This document shows, one piece after another, positions 1 through 12,199 of a stretch of DNA of 64,000 nt. The notes below the pieces were generated by a model that did not search any database, was not told where the DNA came from, and saw only the letters and a list, made by a program, of their open reading frames with translations. The DNA lies in contig CM051029.1 in assembly GCA_027627225.1 (NCBI GenBank), forward strand, positions 2,536,078 to 2,600,077, written 5' to 3'. The DNA comes from Congeria kusceri (taxonomy: Eukaryota; Mollusca; Bivalvia; Myida; Dreissenidae). How positions within the stretch are numbered: position 1 is the first letter of the stretch; every line of letters starts with the position of its first letter. Made by a program: the position numbers and the translations under genes.

Positions 1-79
1 TTTTAACTTCTTCAATTGATTTCAAGACTTTACACGAACGTTAGCCTCAACATGACAACGTGTCTCCGTATAAATCATG

Positions 80-549
80 TTATAGGTAAAATATACCGAT
101 ATTCTTGTTTTGGGATTGTTGCCGCTCACTAGACCGGACATTAAGTACCCTAACTTCAATTTGACGGCCATATTTGTTCACCGCGTGAATCAGACTATTG
201 TTCCTCGGTGTTGATATGACTGGGACAATCAGCACTTGGACAGAGATCGCTTCATGGTATTCTGTAAGCAAAAGGAAGGTCTCGACATCTAGGTGCATCG
301 TCTTGCAGCTAGAGTATCCAAAATGATGCGAGATGTATGGTTTCCTGACGCTGCTTGGGTAACCGCAGTTATTCCGCCATCTTGTCCGTAATGACAGCCC
401 TCATCTACAAGTTTGTTATCCTGGGTCAATATATTATCACGCGAGCTCTCGGTATCGGTGGCCGCCTGAAGTAGAACACCGGAAGTGCCGTGTCTAGTGG
501 AAGCATTAAATTCTGCTGCTTGTGGATAGAGGGTAGATGTAACAGTCAC
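80..549 (-). CDS. Possible coding segment, unknown, two overlapping frames
   Basis: On the reverse strand two open frames follow one another. The upstream one runs from about 549 to 289 (start MTVTSTLYPQAAEF, end TLAARRCT) and the downstream one from about 298 to 80 (start MHLDVETFLLLTEYHEA). Both have a balanced amino-acid composition, unlike the lysine- and isoleucine-rich chance ORFs elsewhere in this AT-rich window. The sequence here is also less AT-rich. They overlap by about ten bases in different frames, so they could be one exon with a frameshift, two exons, or chance. I recognise no domain. The segment lies near the left edge, so its neighbours cannot be judged. Confidence 0.22.
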
Positions 550-672
550 CGACTGTGTAGTTTTTCGATTGAGTTTATGATTACAAATACTGGAATGGTG
601 AAGTCTGTGGCACTTGTTGCATTGTTTTTTTGACCAAAAGTAGAAAACGCGATGCTTTTCGGCCCGAAAACA

Positions 673-704
673 AAAATAGGGCTCGCTAAAGCTCGCCCTA
701 TTTT
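673..704. repeat. Short hairpin, AAAATAGGGC / GCCCTATTTT
   Basis: Perfect 10-bp inverted arms flank a short loop that holds two GCTCG motifs. It looks like the end of a foldback element. No partner end was found nearby. Confidence 0.45.
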
Positions 705-2120
705 CATTTTCTAAGCCTCACCGGATAAACATGCTCAATCCCGGCACCAACCATGTACATGAATTATCTATATCTTTGACATTCACTCTAGAACTGAACA
801 TAATTATGAATAATTATACTCATTGTAAGTCATGATCAGAATGTTATATTCATTCACATAATGATATAACTATTTAGTTTAGCTTACATAAGCGGTACGC
901 TCTATAAATAGCAATTACAATGAGGGACCCACGTCGGCCACAACGTACACTGTTGCCTGTTGATCTCGCGTCACATCTGCCTGCCATTAGTGTTAAGGTT
1001 TTCTGTGACAAGCACACAAGATAAAGTGGTACATTTCTAGTATTTTTCTGATAAATAAGCAAACAAATAATAAAAAATTGATAGAGCTTATATTTTCTAT
1101 TACTTTATCATTGTGTAAAAATATTATTGTACGTTGTAACCGATTTGGTTCCCCGTAAATTTATTCTCGCAAGCACAACACACTTCAGAAAGAGCGTGAA
1201 TCATTCTAAACATAGCGCGCGGTAAAGCTGTGTTAAAACACACGCATCAATTAGCGTCCGGAGAATCACAAACCCGTGAATTTTAATAAATGAGGTATTT
1301 ATATTTATTACCAGTGCATGTTAATTTGTATTTAAATTGTTGTTGCGTTTTATTAAGAATTATTTATAATTGCACGTTTCTATCAACTTCTCCAATCTGT
1401 AACTTAATTCAATCTATACATATTATTATACCTAAATTGAGGTGAACGAAGTTTCGTAATACGCCGGAAGGTTATTCATGTTGCTTTAAATTCATTTGCG
1501 TAGCATGGATACAGTATTTGCAATGCTGATGATACATAAAGTCTATTATTTAACATAACTATGTGCACTTGTCAGATATATGTTAATGTTCAGATATTAT
1601 TAAGGATTGAGTTTATATCAAATTAATTTGGGGCCGATACGTTTTCTTATGGCGTCCGAAAAATCTAGTGCCCAAAAAGCCTCCTTAGTAGGGACCGAAA
1701 CATCTGGAGTCCGAGAAGTCACGTAACCGATCATCTTGGTCTTCTTGTATTACATTTAGGTCAAAACATGGCATCTCAATATTAATTGAAAAGCCGATTT
1801 TCTTTTTTAAAGTCATTTCTTGTATTTATTTATTTCAACAAAGGCTCTCATCGAACCAGTAGTTTTTATAGCAATATTTTTCAACTAATTACGCATTAAT
1901 TAAACATGAACTTTTAAACAATACATGTATAAGTGGATGAATTTATCCAAAAGATAAGTAGAATGTGCATCTATATACAAAAAAAACACGTGATGTAGAT
2001 GACACTAAAAGTTGTTATCGGCAGATAATAAACACAAACGAAACCTCTGATAACACAAATAACAGTTCAACGAATAGATTACGTGCTTCTATTTATAGAA
2101 CCACATACGTGTGTCGATTA
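705..2120. other. Non-coding stretch
   Basis: AT-rich sequence with stops in all frames. The only ORF is a 62-codon one at 874-1062 on the reverse strand, with no recognisable domain. No structured repeat was seen. Confidence 0.5.
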
Positions 2121-2129
2121 ATCGGTTTT

Positions 2130-2222
2130 AACCAGAATTAAGTGCAGTAAAATCAGTTAAAACCGAATGGAAATGGGACCGGGCAGATCGTTGGGTTTTC
2201 ACAGTGTTCAGGTTACCCAGGG
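2130..2222. repeat. Degenerate pogo-like terminal fragment
   Basis: Read on the reverse strand, this resembles the right terminus of the element at 61387-63285. Both have AACCTG, then a GTGAAAACC- or CTAAACCGAA-like stretch, then a CCCGGTCC block. It is degenerate, and no matching opposite end with a TA duplication was found. Confidence 0.3.
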
Positions 2223-2847
2223 ATTCTTAGAATTCCATTATTTTAATAAATGTACATGTTATCAATACATTTTTAAAGCGGTTATATTCAAAGCACACGT
2301 CAGTGTACTTTATTTAATGTTGTTCATATTTTTATAAGAATAAATAAAGGATAGTGACTGCTAAGTAAAAATAAAATGTATAGTTAGTAAAAGTGGCATG
2401 CATATGTATCAACAGACATTTGCGCTTATAGAGTTCTTTTCTCTTACTTAGTATGTTCTAAATTTTTGTTAAGCAAAGATACAAATAATGTAGACCTTAA
2501 CCAAATGAACTAATCTTTCAAACAAGGATTGGAAATACATATTTTTATAAACAACAATTAAATCAAAAGGTCGATTTCGTATCGTTCGGCTACTGGTTTA
2601 CACACGGTTCGGTTTAATACGGTTTATCGATGCACATAATAAGGATATCAAAGTTCGGCATCAAAACATCCGTTCTATTTAGTCAGGGATACTGTTTTCA
2701 GTGGTTTTGGTTTGGAATGTTATCACTGTATACATATAAAAATATCAAGGGCGAAAAGTGTATCACTTAATACATGGTTGATCTAGTTTACATATATCTA
2801 TAGATAACGACAACAATAACACAAATACAAATGTATTAATAAAACGA

Positions 2848-2970
2848 TTACTACTTCTACTTCTACTACTACAACTACTGCAGTAACTACTACTACAGTA
2901 ACTACTGCTAATACTACTCGTACTACTAAAACTACTGCTGTTGCTGCTGCTACTGCTGCTGCTACTTTTA
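2848..2970. repeat. Interrupted CTA/CTG trinucleotide microsatellite
   Basis: Runs of CTA, CTT and GCTGCT triplets with interruptions. On the reverse strand they give a spurious poly-serine reading frame. Confidence 0.9.
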
Positions 2971-3029
2971 CTATAATTACGAATTTGCAGTAGCAATATG
3001 TAACAGAAATATGTACTGTACATATGCAT

Positions 3030-5815
3030 TACATCAGCTTAAACTATAGAACAACATTATTATTAATTAAATCACAGTTCATGTGGACCTGAATAACTTT
3101 GGTCACTGAATTCAAATTTTAAGGGTCGTTTTCCAGGATTTAACTAAATAATTTATAAAAGAAAAAGAAAAATGGAACACAGATTCATATTGTTTTCTAT
3201 TCACTTACAAGAATTTCATGGAAATGTCCCTCTATGGTCTGCTCGTACGGGGTCTCACTAAGTAAACATTACCAAGGTTAAATTCAACATGTATTCAGAA
3301 CTGTCATATTTCGCTGCGGTTACTGTGTGTATTAGTAGCGTTTCTATAAAATTCGCAAGCTTACGATTTTCTAATTTATGCAAGTAAACGTACTACGAAA
3401 ACATAATTATTCAATTATGTTCATAAACAATATTTAAATTCAAGGTGTTTGAAGTAATAATGTCAACGAAAACGACCTAATAGAGGTCATAACATGTTGA
3501 ACATTAAGGTACAGAAGATGGGAAAAGTGTTTACGCATTCTGAGATACAAATCAATTTATAACAGGGCTTCTTTCTTTGTTCCTGTTCTTGTTTACATTT
3601 TGACGTTAGAATTCCGAATATTTCGTATAACTAAATAGTACACACGTTGTTGTTTTTTGTAGAAAGCACAATGGTGCAGCTAGACAAAGCGCTGTTTTCT
3701 GTCATTTGTTTTTATGATTCCAAAGTCGTGTGTCCGATACCCGCTTGACGTTTTATTGTTTTCTGTGACGTTTTATCGAAAATGTCATGATGTTTTATAG
3801 TGTTACATTAATTAAATGTCATTTAATCATTTATACTGCAATAGGAAACCAAGTTTTCGAAGACATAGATCCTTAAAGTATTTTAGCCTCTCATCTGACA
3901 CGCGTGAGTATTGGAAAAAAAAGTAGGTAGATAAACTGTATATGTTTTTGTGTCAAGTTTCGTTTCTATGCGTGATTTTTCTTCCGCTCAGTCTCAAATA
4001 TCTCTCCAGAAACATGACAACAAAGACTATACACGTATAAAGATGACGCGGCCACAAGCAGAAAAATTCACTGTCAAACGAAAAAACTGATGTTTGTTTT
4101 TATTTATATAACTAGTGATTGTATTATATTACATGAATTACGTAGTTTATATTTTTAGTGTTGTTGTATTTGTTTTGATTTCGTTTGGTTTACACGATTT
4201 AAATGAAAAATAATACAATGTTCGCACCGTTTATATGAACCATGCGTGTTTCTATATTTTTGCGATATTTAAAAACAAATGTACAGTCTTACAACCGTGT
4301 TTGTTTTTTTCAAATATTTGAGAACTGTAGAGAATTTTGGAGTATTTTGTAAAGTTTTTGAATCTCTTGGTTTCACTTTCACTGCATATTTTATCATTAA
4401 TATAATACTTGATTTAAATTTGAAACAAAAGTCATCCAATAGTATTTGAAGTACTACGAGTGTTCATCTTTTTGTTACAGTAGCAAATAGCATACATTTT
4501 TAAACACTTTTTTTTTAATACCACTGCAATTTCTTTTTCATTGAATCGTTTCTTCATCTGGAACACTGTACATGTGTCAATACATTAATATGTACCGTGT
4601 GTCTTTCCTTGTCGCGTTCTTGCTACTTGCGACCATCCTACTAATCTTATATATATGTGCAATCATAGATCTAAATACAAACGTAACTACGTGTTTCGAT
4701 CTATTCAGTCGAACAGAAACATGTGTTTTGTGATGCCAGATAAGTGTGTGTTTTTTTAAGATTTGAATATTGGTTAACTGACATGTTTAACATCCTTTGT
4801 CAAGCCTGACAGAAAATAACTACATACAACAAAACGGAACAAAATACATCTACTGGTAATGTCACGAGATGGAAACTAATGTGGGCAAACATATATATTC
4901 AGGAAGAATAGCAAGATTTACAATACGTGTTTGTGAAAGGATCAGATATATTCCGCTCGTGGAGACGTGTCTTTCGACGAGGTGTTCGCACATGTACATT
5001 GTTCTCTTCGTTTGGTTTAAGATGACGTGTTCACGTGTTTTATCAATACATACATATTTTATGAATGGACTCGCAGTTCATTAATTGAATATAAGTGCCC
5101 ATTTTATATAACCTAATTTACCAAGATTTGTTATTCGGTTTTGATGAACTAACTATATTCAATACATGTGATACAATACTTTTATATAAAACGGCAATAC
5201 TTTACTTTGAATGTGTGTACTCAATTGAAACATGCTAGAAATCTGCTATTGTAGTGTTTATGAAAAATAGTCAAACTCAATATGGTCTGTCTTCATTTCA
5301 ACATCGGAAAAACTATATGCTGTTTTGTGGCAATTGTAACTGTGAGTTAACATGTCATAATTACGAATTACCAACTTTGTCTGTTACCAACTGTTCTTTA
5401 CAGACAATTGTGGGTGACGGAATGTACATCTGTCTGTATCGATTCTCATGAAGATGCATGTCGAAACCTTAAACATATGCATTATACGCACTCCGAATTT
5501 AGCAGATATGCAGATTTCCATTTTAAATGTGTTCGGAATTGTCGAATCCAATTGAAATATGGTGTTTTCAAGAATTGTCAACGATATTATTATCTGGAAT
5601 AGGTTTGTTTGTACATTAAAGTTGCAGCTTGTTATAAACATCGTTTTAGATAATGCAGAATCTATTTTCTGTAATTTAACTTCAATAAGGTAATACACGT
5701 CAGAATAATTTCCTAACAATGCATGCTTTTATAAGGGTTTAATACATATGCTACTAAATATAGGAACATGTTTGTACATAAAACATCCCCAGTATTGCTC
5801 CTCAAATTTTATTAT
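3030..5815. other. Long non-coding stretch
   Basis: AT-rich, with frequent stops. A few 60-110-codon ORFs (for example 5384-5719 on the reverse strand) look like chance: biased composition, no domain, no convincing splice context. No tandem or inverted repeat of note was seen. Confidence 0.5.
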
Positions 5816-5819
5816 CGAA

Positions 5820-6198
5820 AAGTGCCCCGGCCAAGCGGGGCAGATTATTATAATTGACCCGCCGACATTTCAACCGCGCCCGTTTGACGTCACTTCACGA
5901 AAAGATGGCTGACGAAGTGATACTTAAAATTCTGAGACAGCCTTATAGTAGTCTTAAACACCTATACGAAGTTTAAAATGGCGGACACTGCTTTACACTG
6001 GATAGAACATATCCCCGCAAAACTAAATAAGGAAGTAAAGAGAGGCAAAACTACCTCTGGGATCAAGAAGTTCTGCTATTTCGGCCGATAGAGCCAACAA
6101 GCACCAAACAATAACAATGCTTTAGCATTAGAGGTGATTTGCTAGTAAAATTAAATAAACATCGTGACTGCTCCTAACCTAGGCTACAGTCCTACCAT
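5820..6198 (+). promoter_or_regulatory. CpG-richer patch with a full CRE palindrome and two short ATG ORFs
   Basis: GC content rises sharply compared with the flanks. A foldback GCCCCGGCCAAGCGGGGC lies near 5825, and a perfect TGACGTCA (the CREB/ATF palindrome) at 5885-5892. Two short ORFs follow: 5905-5976 (23 codons, MADEVILKILRQ...) and 5978-6091 (37 codons, MADTALHWIEHIPAK...). Both start in ATGGC contexts, and the second begins one base after the stop of the first. The patch could be a promoter with a first exon, or the end of a mobile element. No downstream exon was identified because the 64-bp array begins at 6199. Confidence 0.3.
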
Positions 6199-7350
6199 TT
6201 TTCCATTACGATTCCTAGGCTGAAAGTTTTAGATCCTTTACGTAGACTCCTTTTGATTTATTTTTTCCATTACGATTCCTAGGCTGAAAGTTTTAGATCC
6301 TTTACGTAGACTCCTTTTGATTTATTTTTTCCATTACGATTCCTAGGCTGAAAGTTTTAGATCCTTTACGTAGACTCCTTTTGATTTATTTTTTCCATTA
6401 CGATTCCTAGGCTGAAAGTTTTAGATCCTTTACGTAGACTCCTTTTGATTTATTTTTTCCATTACGATTCCTAGGCTGAAAGTTTTAGATCCTTTACGTA
6501 GACTCCTTTTGATTTATTTTTTCCATTACGATTCCTAGGCTGAAAGTTTTAGATCCTTTACGTAGACTCCTTTTGATTTATTTTTTCCATTACGATTCCT
6601 AGGCTGAAAGTTTTAGATCCTTTACGTAGACTCCTTTTGATTTATTTTTTCCATTACGATTCCTAGGCTGAAAGTTTTAGATCCTTTACGTAGACTCCTT
6701 TTGATTTATTTTTTCCATTACGATTCCTAGGCTGAAAGTTTTAGATCCTTTACGTAGACTCCTTTTGATTTATTTTTTCCATTACGATTCCTAGGCTGAA
6801 AGTTTTAGATCCTTTACGTAGACTCCTTTTGATTTATTTTTTCCATTACGATTCCTAGGCTGAAAGTTTTAGATCCTTTACGTAGACTCCTTTTGATTTA
6901 TTTTTTCCATTACGATTCCTAGGCTGAAAGTTTTAGATCCTTTACGTAGACTCCTTTTGATTTATTTTTTCCATTACGATTCCTAGGCTGAAAGTTTTAG
7001 ATCCTTTACGTAGACTCCTTTTGATTTATTTTTTCCATTACGATTCCTAGGCTGAAAGTTTTAGATCCTTTACGTAGACTCCTTTTGATTTATTTTTTCC
7101 ATTACGATTCCTAGGCTGAAAGTTTTAGATCCTTTACGTAGACTCCTTTTGATTTATTTTTTCCATTACGATTCCTAGGCTGAAAGTTTTAGATCCTTTA
7201 CGTAGACTCCTTTTGATTTATTTTTTCCATTACGATTCCTAGGCTGAAAGTTTTAGATCCTTTACGTAGACTCCTTTTGATTTATTTTTTCCATTACGAT
7301 TCCTAGGCTGAAAGTTTTAGATCCTTTACGTAGACTCCTTTTGATTTATT
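6199..7350. repeat. Minisatellite, 18 copies of a 64-bp unit
   Basis: The unit recurs exactly every 64 bases, from the CCATTACG at 6203 to that at 7291, giving 18 copies in 1152 bp. Copies look identical by eye throughout. Each has a CCTAGG palindrome and a T6 run, and has no coding potential. The array ends abruptly at AACACAAC. Such homogeneity implies recent expansion or strong gene conversion. Confidence 0.97.
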
Positions 7351-7354
7351 AACA

Positions 7355-8005
7355 CAACATATGAAGAGGTGTACATGCTTTTAACTCGACCCCGGACACA
7401 TCAGCATTTGATAACTTTAATCTTATGATTAGTCCACACCAAAGCATTGTAGATTATGATACATCACAATTTAAACTCTACAAAAAACGAAAAGCAATCT
7501 AACGTTCTAGATCTGTTGAAACAAATGACATCACTAGTACAATCTACATGTCCTTCATAGCACACAAACGGGCTTATCTAAGCCACTTTAAATTGCTTGG
7601 GCATTACTTTTCCTACATAAGAATAACATTGGAATACAAATCTTCAAATGTATTTGTCCTATTGTAAAACGTTTTATATTAAACTGTAATATAGATTTCT
7701 CGAATTGCACAATAAATTAGATCTACATCATCATTAGCAAATGTAGATATATAAATATATGACAAGGTAAAATTGAATACATGTAAAAGCTATGTCCATG
7801 TTGCATCATGAAAATTGTGGTCGCTTCCAATAAAATGATGCTTACTGAAAATACCAAAACATGCACTGGTTATAAGTTATCATCAAAATAAACATGAACA
7901 AACGTGACAAATGTGTACATTAACATTTACAGATTGGAAAGAAAGAAAGAAAACACAAATGTCATAAGAAACAAATATGAATGATAATGAAAACATATGT
8001 ATCAA
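7355..8005. other. Non-coding stretch after the 64-bp array
   Basis: AT-rich, no ORF of note, no obvious repeats apart from a short GAAA run near 7940. Confidence 0.5.
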
Positions 8006-8008
8006 ACA

Positions 8009-8116
8009 GGTCAATAAATGGCGGCGCGGGGGGCATGGCTCGATAATAGCCCCTGCAAGTCGCGAATAGCTTTGCCGGCTAGTATCAAGCCATACCCCGC
8101 GCTGCCATTTTGACTA
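8009..8116. repeat. GC-rich foldback element
   Basis: The left arm (GTCAATAAATGGCGGCGCGG followed by GGCATGGCT) is an imperfect inverted copy of the right arm (AGCCATACCCCGCGCTGCCA followed by TTTTGAC). The loop is about 45 bp. It stands out sharply from the AT-rich flanks. A further copy of the outer arm motif (GCTATTTATGACC) lies just downstream near 8139. It is probably a small foldback transposable element. A structured RNA is less likely. Confidence 0.55.
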
Positions 8117-8159
8117 CGTACTGTAGAGCTCTTCTGCGCTATTTATGACCTTTGTGTTG

Positions 8160-9375
8160 GAATACACTTTACAATTTGGTTACATTCATTGCGATATCTC
8201 TGACATAATGTGTTTTTCACTTATGATGCTGTCCTGTCCGTTCCATAAAATCAAAAGCATGATTGAGTGAAGGGGCAAACATTTAGTACAACAAATATAT
8301 TCAGTTTTCAGTTTTCATGAGGTGATTTGGATTTTTGATTATCCAGCTCTATTATTTTTAATAAGAACTTACCATATCAACTATTAAACGAACTTAATTA
8401 TCGTATGCTTAATATCTTGAATTAGTGCATGGCAATTTAATATAAAAGGAATATAATTTGTTCAACGAATAATTTAATAGTTTGTATTTTGAACATAATT
8501 GTACGACTGACTTTGTTCACTCAGAAATGAATAACGATCGTTTTGTTCTTCCCATATTTAATGCAAAATATAGTGATTTAGTCATGCGGACCCACAGTTG
8601 AATTATATAAAATTTCAGTATTGCATTAGTTTATCTTTGTTTTTTGTTTTCAATTTGAGATCAAACTAAACTAATTCAGTTAAATGACGATTTATTTTAG
8701 CCCAACATTCAACAAATACTGATGGAAACCAAAAATAATGCATAACTTCATGACTTGGTGTCTGAATACGTTTTCAAGAGAGTTTTGCCCGCTACTATTC
8801 TATGTTCTGTGTCTTAGCAACTGCACGAAAACAAACACAACTGTTTGATTGGATTTTCAGACATCATTACCCCCATTGAGACAAGATCGTCCACACAATT
8901 GTTTAACAAGTCGTTGTGTGAAATTTACGTCCACTACATCAGTGAAATTACTTGTCGCCCTGCATCCGAAATACAAACGTAATTGAACTGATATTCATTT
9001 GTTATATTAGCAAGCTTGAGACCAGGCACTGTTCACGCTGGTAATTGGCTATAATTACTTCAAAAAAACGATCGAGCACAAAGAACTTAGTGTAAACACA
9101 CGTGTAAATCCGAATAATTTTGATTTTTGCTAGAAGCGGCATTTCATTAATCCGTTAAAATGAACGCCATTACGAAAACGAAACAAACACAGGGGAGTGT
9201 CAATGTGTATAATCGTTTAATTTGCCGTCATCTTTACAGCGGGCATTACTGATGTATTAGAGCTAGATAACAGCTATTACATTAACATGCTGTAATCTAA
9301 TCCCTCGGCTATGAGATATGGTGCAGAAATCAGCAATTACCTCATAATCGAACGTAGGTCCTCATTAGTTTATAG
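8160..9375. other. Non-coding stretch
   Basis: AT-rich sequence with no ORF worth calling and no repeat recognised. Confidence 0.5.
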
Positions 9376-9377
9376 AA

Positions 9378-10150
<773 letters not shown>

Positions 10151-10154
10151 ACAA

Positions 10155-11178
10155 TTAAAGTTTCAATAGAAAATATAATGATGAAAATTAGTTCATGTTG
10201 CTATTACAATACAATAACAACACAAGTTAGTAATAGCAATATCCATAATCATGTTGTAGCGAGTTAAAACATAAAACCAATAACTTAAAAGCAGATGCTC
10301 TTGAAATACTGCCACTCAAATGTAAGGGCCATAAATGCGTGACTTCACTAGGAATGATAATCAAATATGCACATTCTTCATCAGCCTAATCCGGCAAATT
10401 CTAAATTTTAGGCACTTAGTATCAGTCATCAAAAACTTTAGCACTTTAACAAGACCAACACATGGAAAATACACATTAAATTCATGCCCACTGTTCAAAT
10501 ATATCAAAATAAGAACGCTATGATCTGGACTGTTTTTTTTTAAAATAGCATAATATTTTCCAAACAATTATTCCTAATGAATACAAAAAGTAAATTTCTG
10601 ATATGACGATATGTGTTTGTTTGAGTATTTTCTACCGCTTAATGACTTAAGTTTGATGAATAACGAATATCATCAAGTTTCATCAATATTGATATCTAAT
10701 TTTCCCCCAACAACCTATAAGGAAATAATTATACATCTAATTAATTTGAAACACACCTAACTTTTCCTAGTGGCCAATTATTGCCAGATTTTTCTCTGGA
10801 ACGGCTTACTGCATAGTGTGGATACAACGATTGTCTCTATGAAATGGTTGGCACGCATACGGTTCCGCATTTCCGAATACAATTGCTGTGCCTGCTGCAT
10901 ATGAAACATCTCGTTGCTCTTATAACTGTGTTGATCATAAATCTAGCAAAGACAACAAGTGAGATGTAAAGTAGTTGGCAGTGTGCACGTTGATATTTCA
11001 GTACATGTACTAACATACTCGATAATAATGTTCTGATAAATATCACTCCTCTTTATGAGATGAAATTATTTTATCCAGAGGACGCATGTTGTATTTTAGT
11101 ATAAAAACACGTTGTCAAAACGCGAGTACTTTAAAACATATCCAGAATCATTTTGGATCTTGTTGCAAATGACACCAA
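10155..11178. other. Non-coding stretch
   Basis: AT-rich sequence with a few 60-70-codon chance ORFs on both strands and no repeat recognised. Confidence 0.45.
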
Positions 11179-11822
11179 TTTGGATTCACGTAACAACATA
11201 AATATGTGCAATTGACTGCTTATAACCGATTTCTGGTTTGAAGGCAACGCAAACGTTGTGAACATACAAAGTAACATAGAGACCATTAAAGCGATTAGAA
11301 ACTAATGAATCACTTTGATAAGAAACATGATTTAAAATTAATATCTTGTCGTCCACTTGGCAAAAAAGTACTGTAACCGGCATTTAAGATTTGTTACCGA
11401 AGAAGCAGAATATGTAAGAATTTCTAATAGGCAATTTAAATTTGAGTTTTTTATTTAATACATGTATATTATTAATACGTTTTAATAAGCTCAGGACAGA
11501 TTTGGATTCACGTAACAACATAAATATGTGCAATTGATTGCTTATAACCGATTTCTGGTTTGAAAGGCAACGCAAACGTTGTGTACATACAAAGTAACAT
11601 AGAGACCATTAAAGCGCTTAGAAACTAATGAATCACTTTGATAAGAAACATGATTTAAAATTAATATCTTGTCGTCCGCTTGGCAAAAAAGTACTGTAAC
11701 CGGCAATTAAGATTTGTTACCGAAGAAGCAGAATATCTAAGAATTTCTAATAGGCAATTTAAATTTGAGTTTTTTATTTAATACATGTATATTATTAATA
11801 CATTTTAATAAGCTCAGTACAG
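11179..11822. repeat. Tandem duplication, two copies of about 322 bp
   Basis: TTTGGATTCACG begins both copies, at 11179 and 11501, and both end in AATAAGCTCAG. The two copies differ at only a handful of positions (for example GACTGC/GATTGC, CGATTAG/CGCTTAG, one A indel). Open frames on the reverse strand do not stay in phase between copies, so it is probably non-coding. Confidence 0.95.
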
Positions 11823-12057
11823 AGCAGTTATTATGTATCAACAGTTCAGTTAGCGTACAACATATTGTATATTAATGTTTATTCTAACACGATACTAGCT
11901 TATGTTTCTATAAACAAAGAACACACTTATCGTTGTTAAACTACACAATAAATAACGCAAAAAGTTGTCCCGATTCTGAACGGAGCATAGTAAAATAAAG
12001 TTATTATAATTGCAAAAGTATTTGTCAAATCATGTTAGAATCTAAATAATGTTCTCA

Positions 12058-12198
12058 TTATCGTTGTTTATCGGACTATAAACCACTCTTTGTCGTTCTG
12101 ATGCGTGGCCTTTAAACCACTCTAGCTAACGCCCTTTTGGTTTAATTCTATCCATCAGAACTCCTAATCGTTGTGTATTGGCCGATAAGCAACGATAA
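12058..12198. repeat. Foldback element (MITE-like), 141 bp
   Basis: The outer arms TTATCGTTGTTTATCGG and GCCGATAAGCAACGATAA are inverted copies, and the inner arms GTTCTGATG and CATCAGAAC also pair. The middle holds two copies of TAAACCACTCT. It fits a small non-autonomous DNA transposon. No clear target duplication was seen. Confidence 0.65.
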
Positions 12199-12199
12199 A

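Noticed and set aside
5384..5719. 111-codon reverse ORF
   Set aside because: No domain or splice signals, and composition typical of chance in AT-rich DNA.
6199..7350. CRISPR-like array
   Set aside because: The units are contiguous identical repeats with no unique spacers, in a eukaryotic genome.
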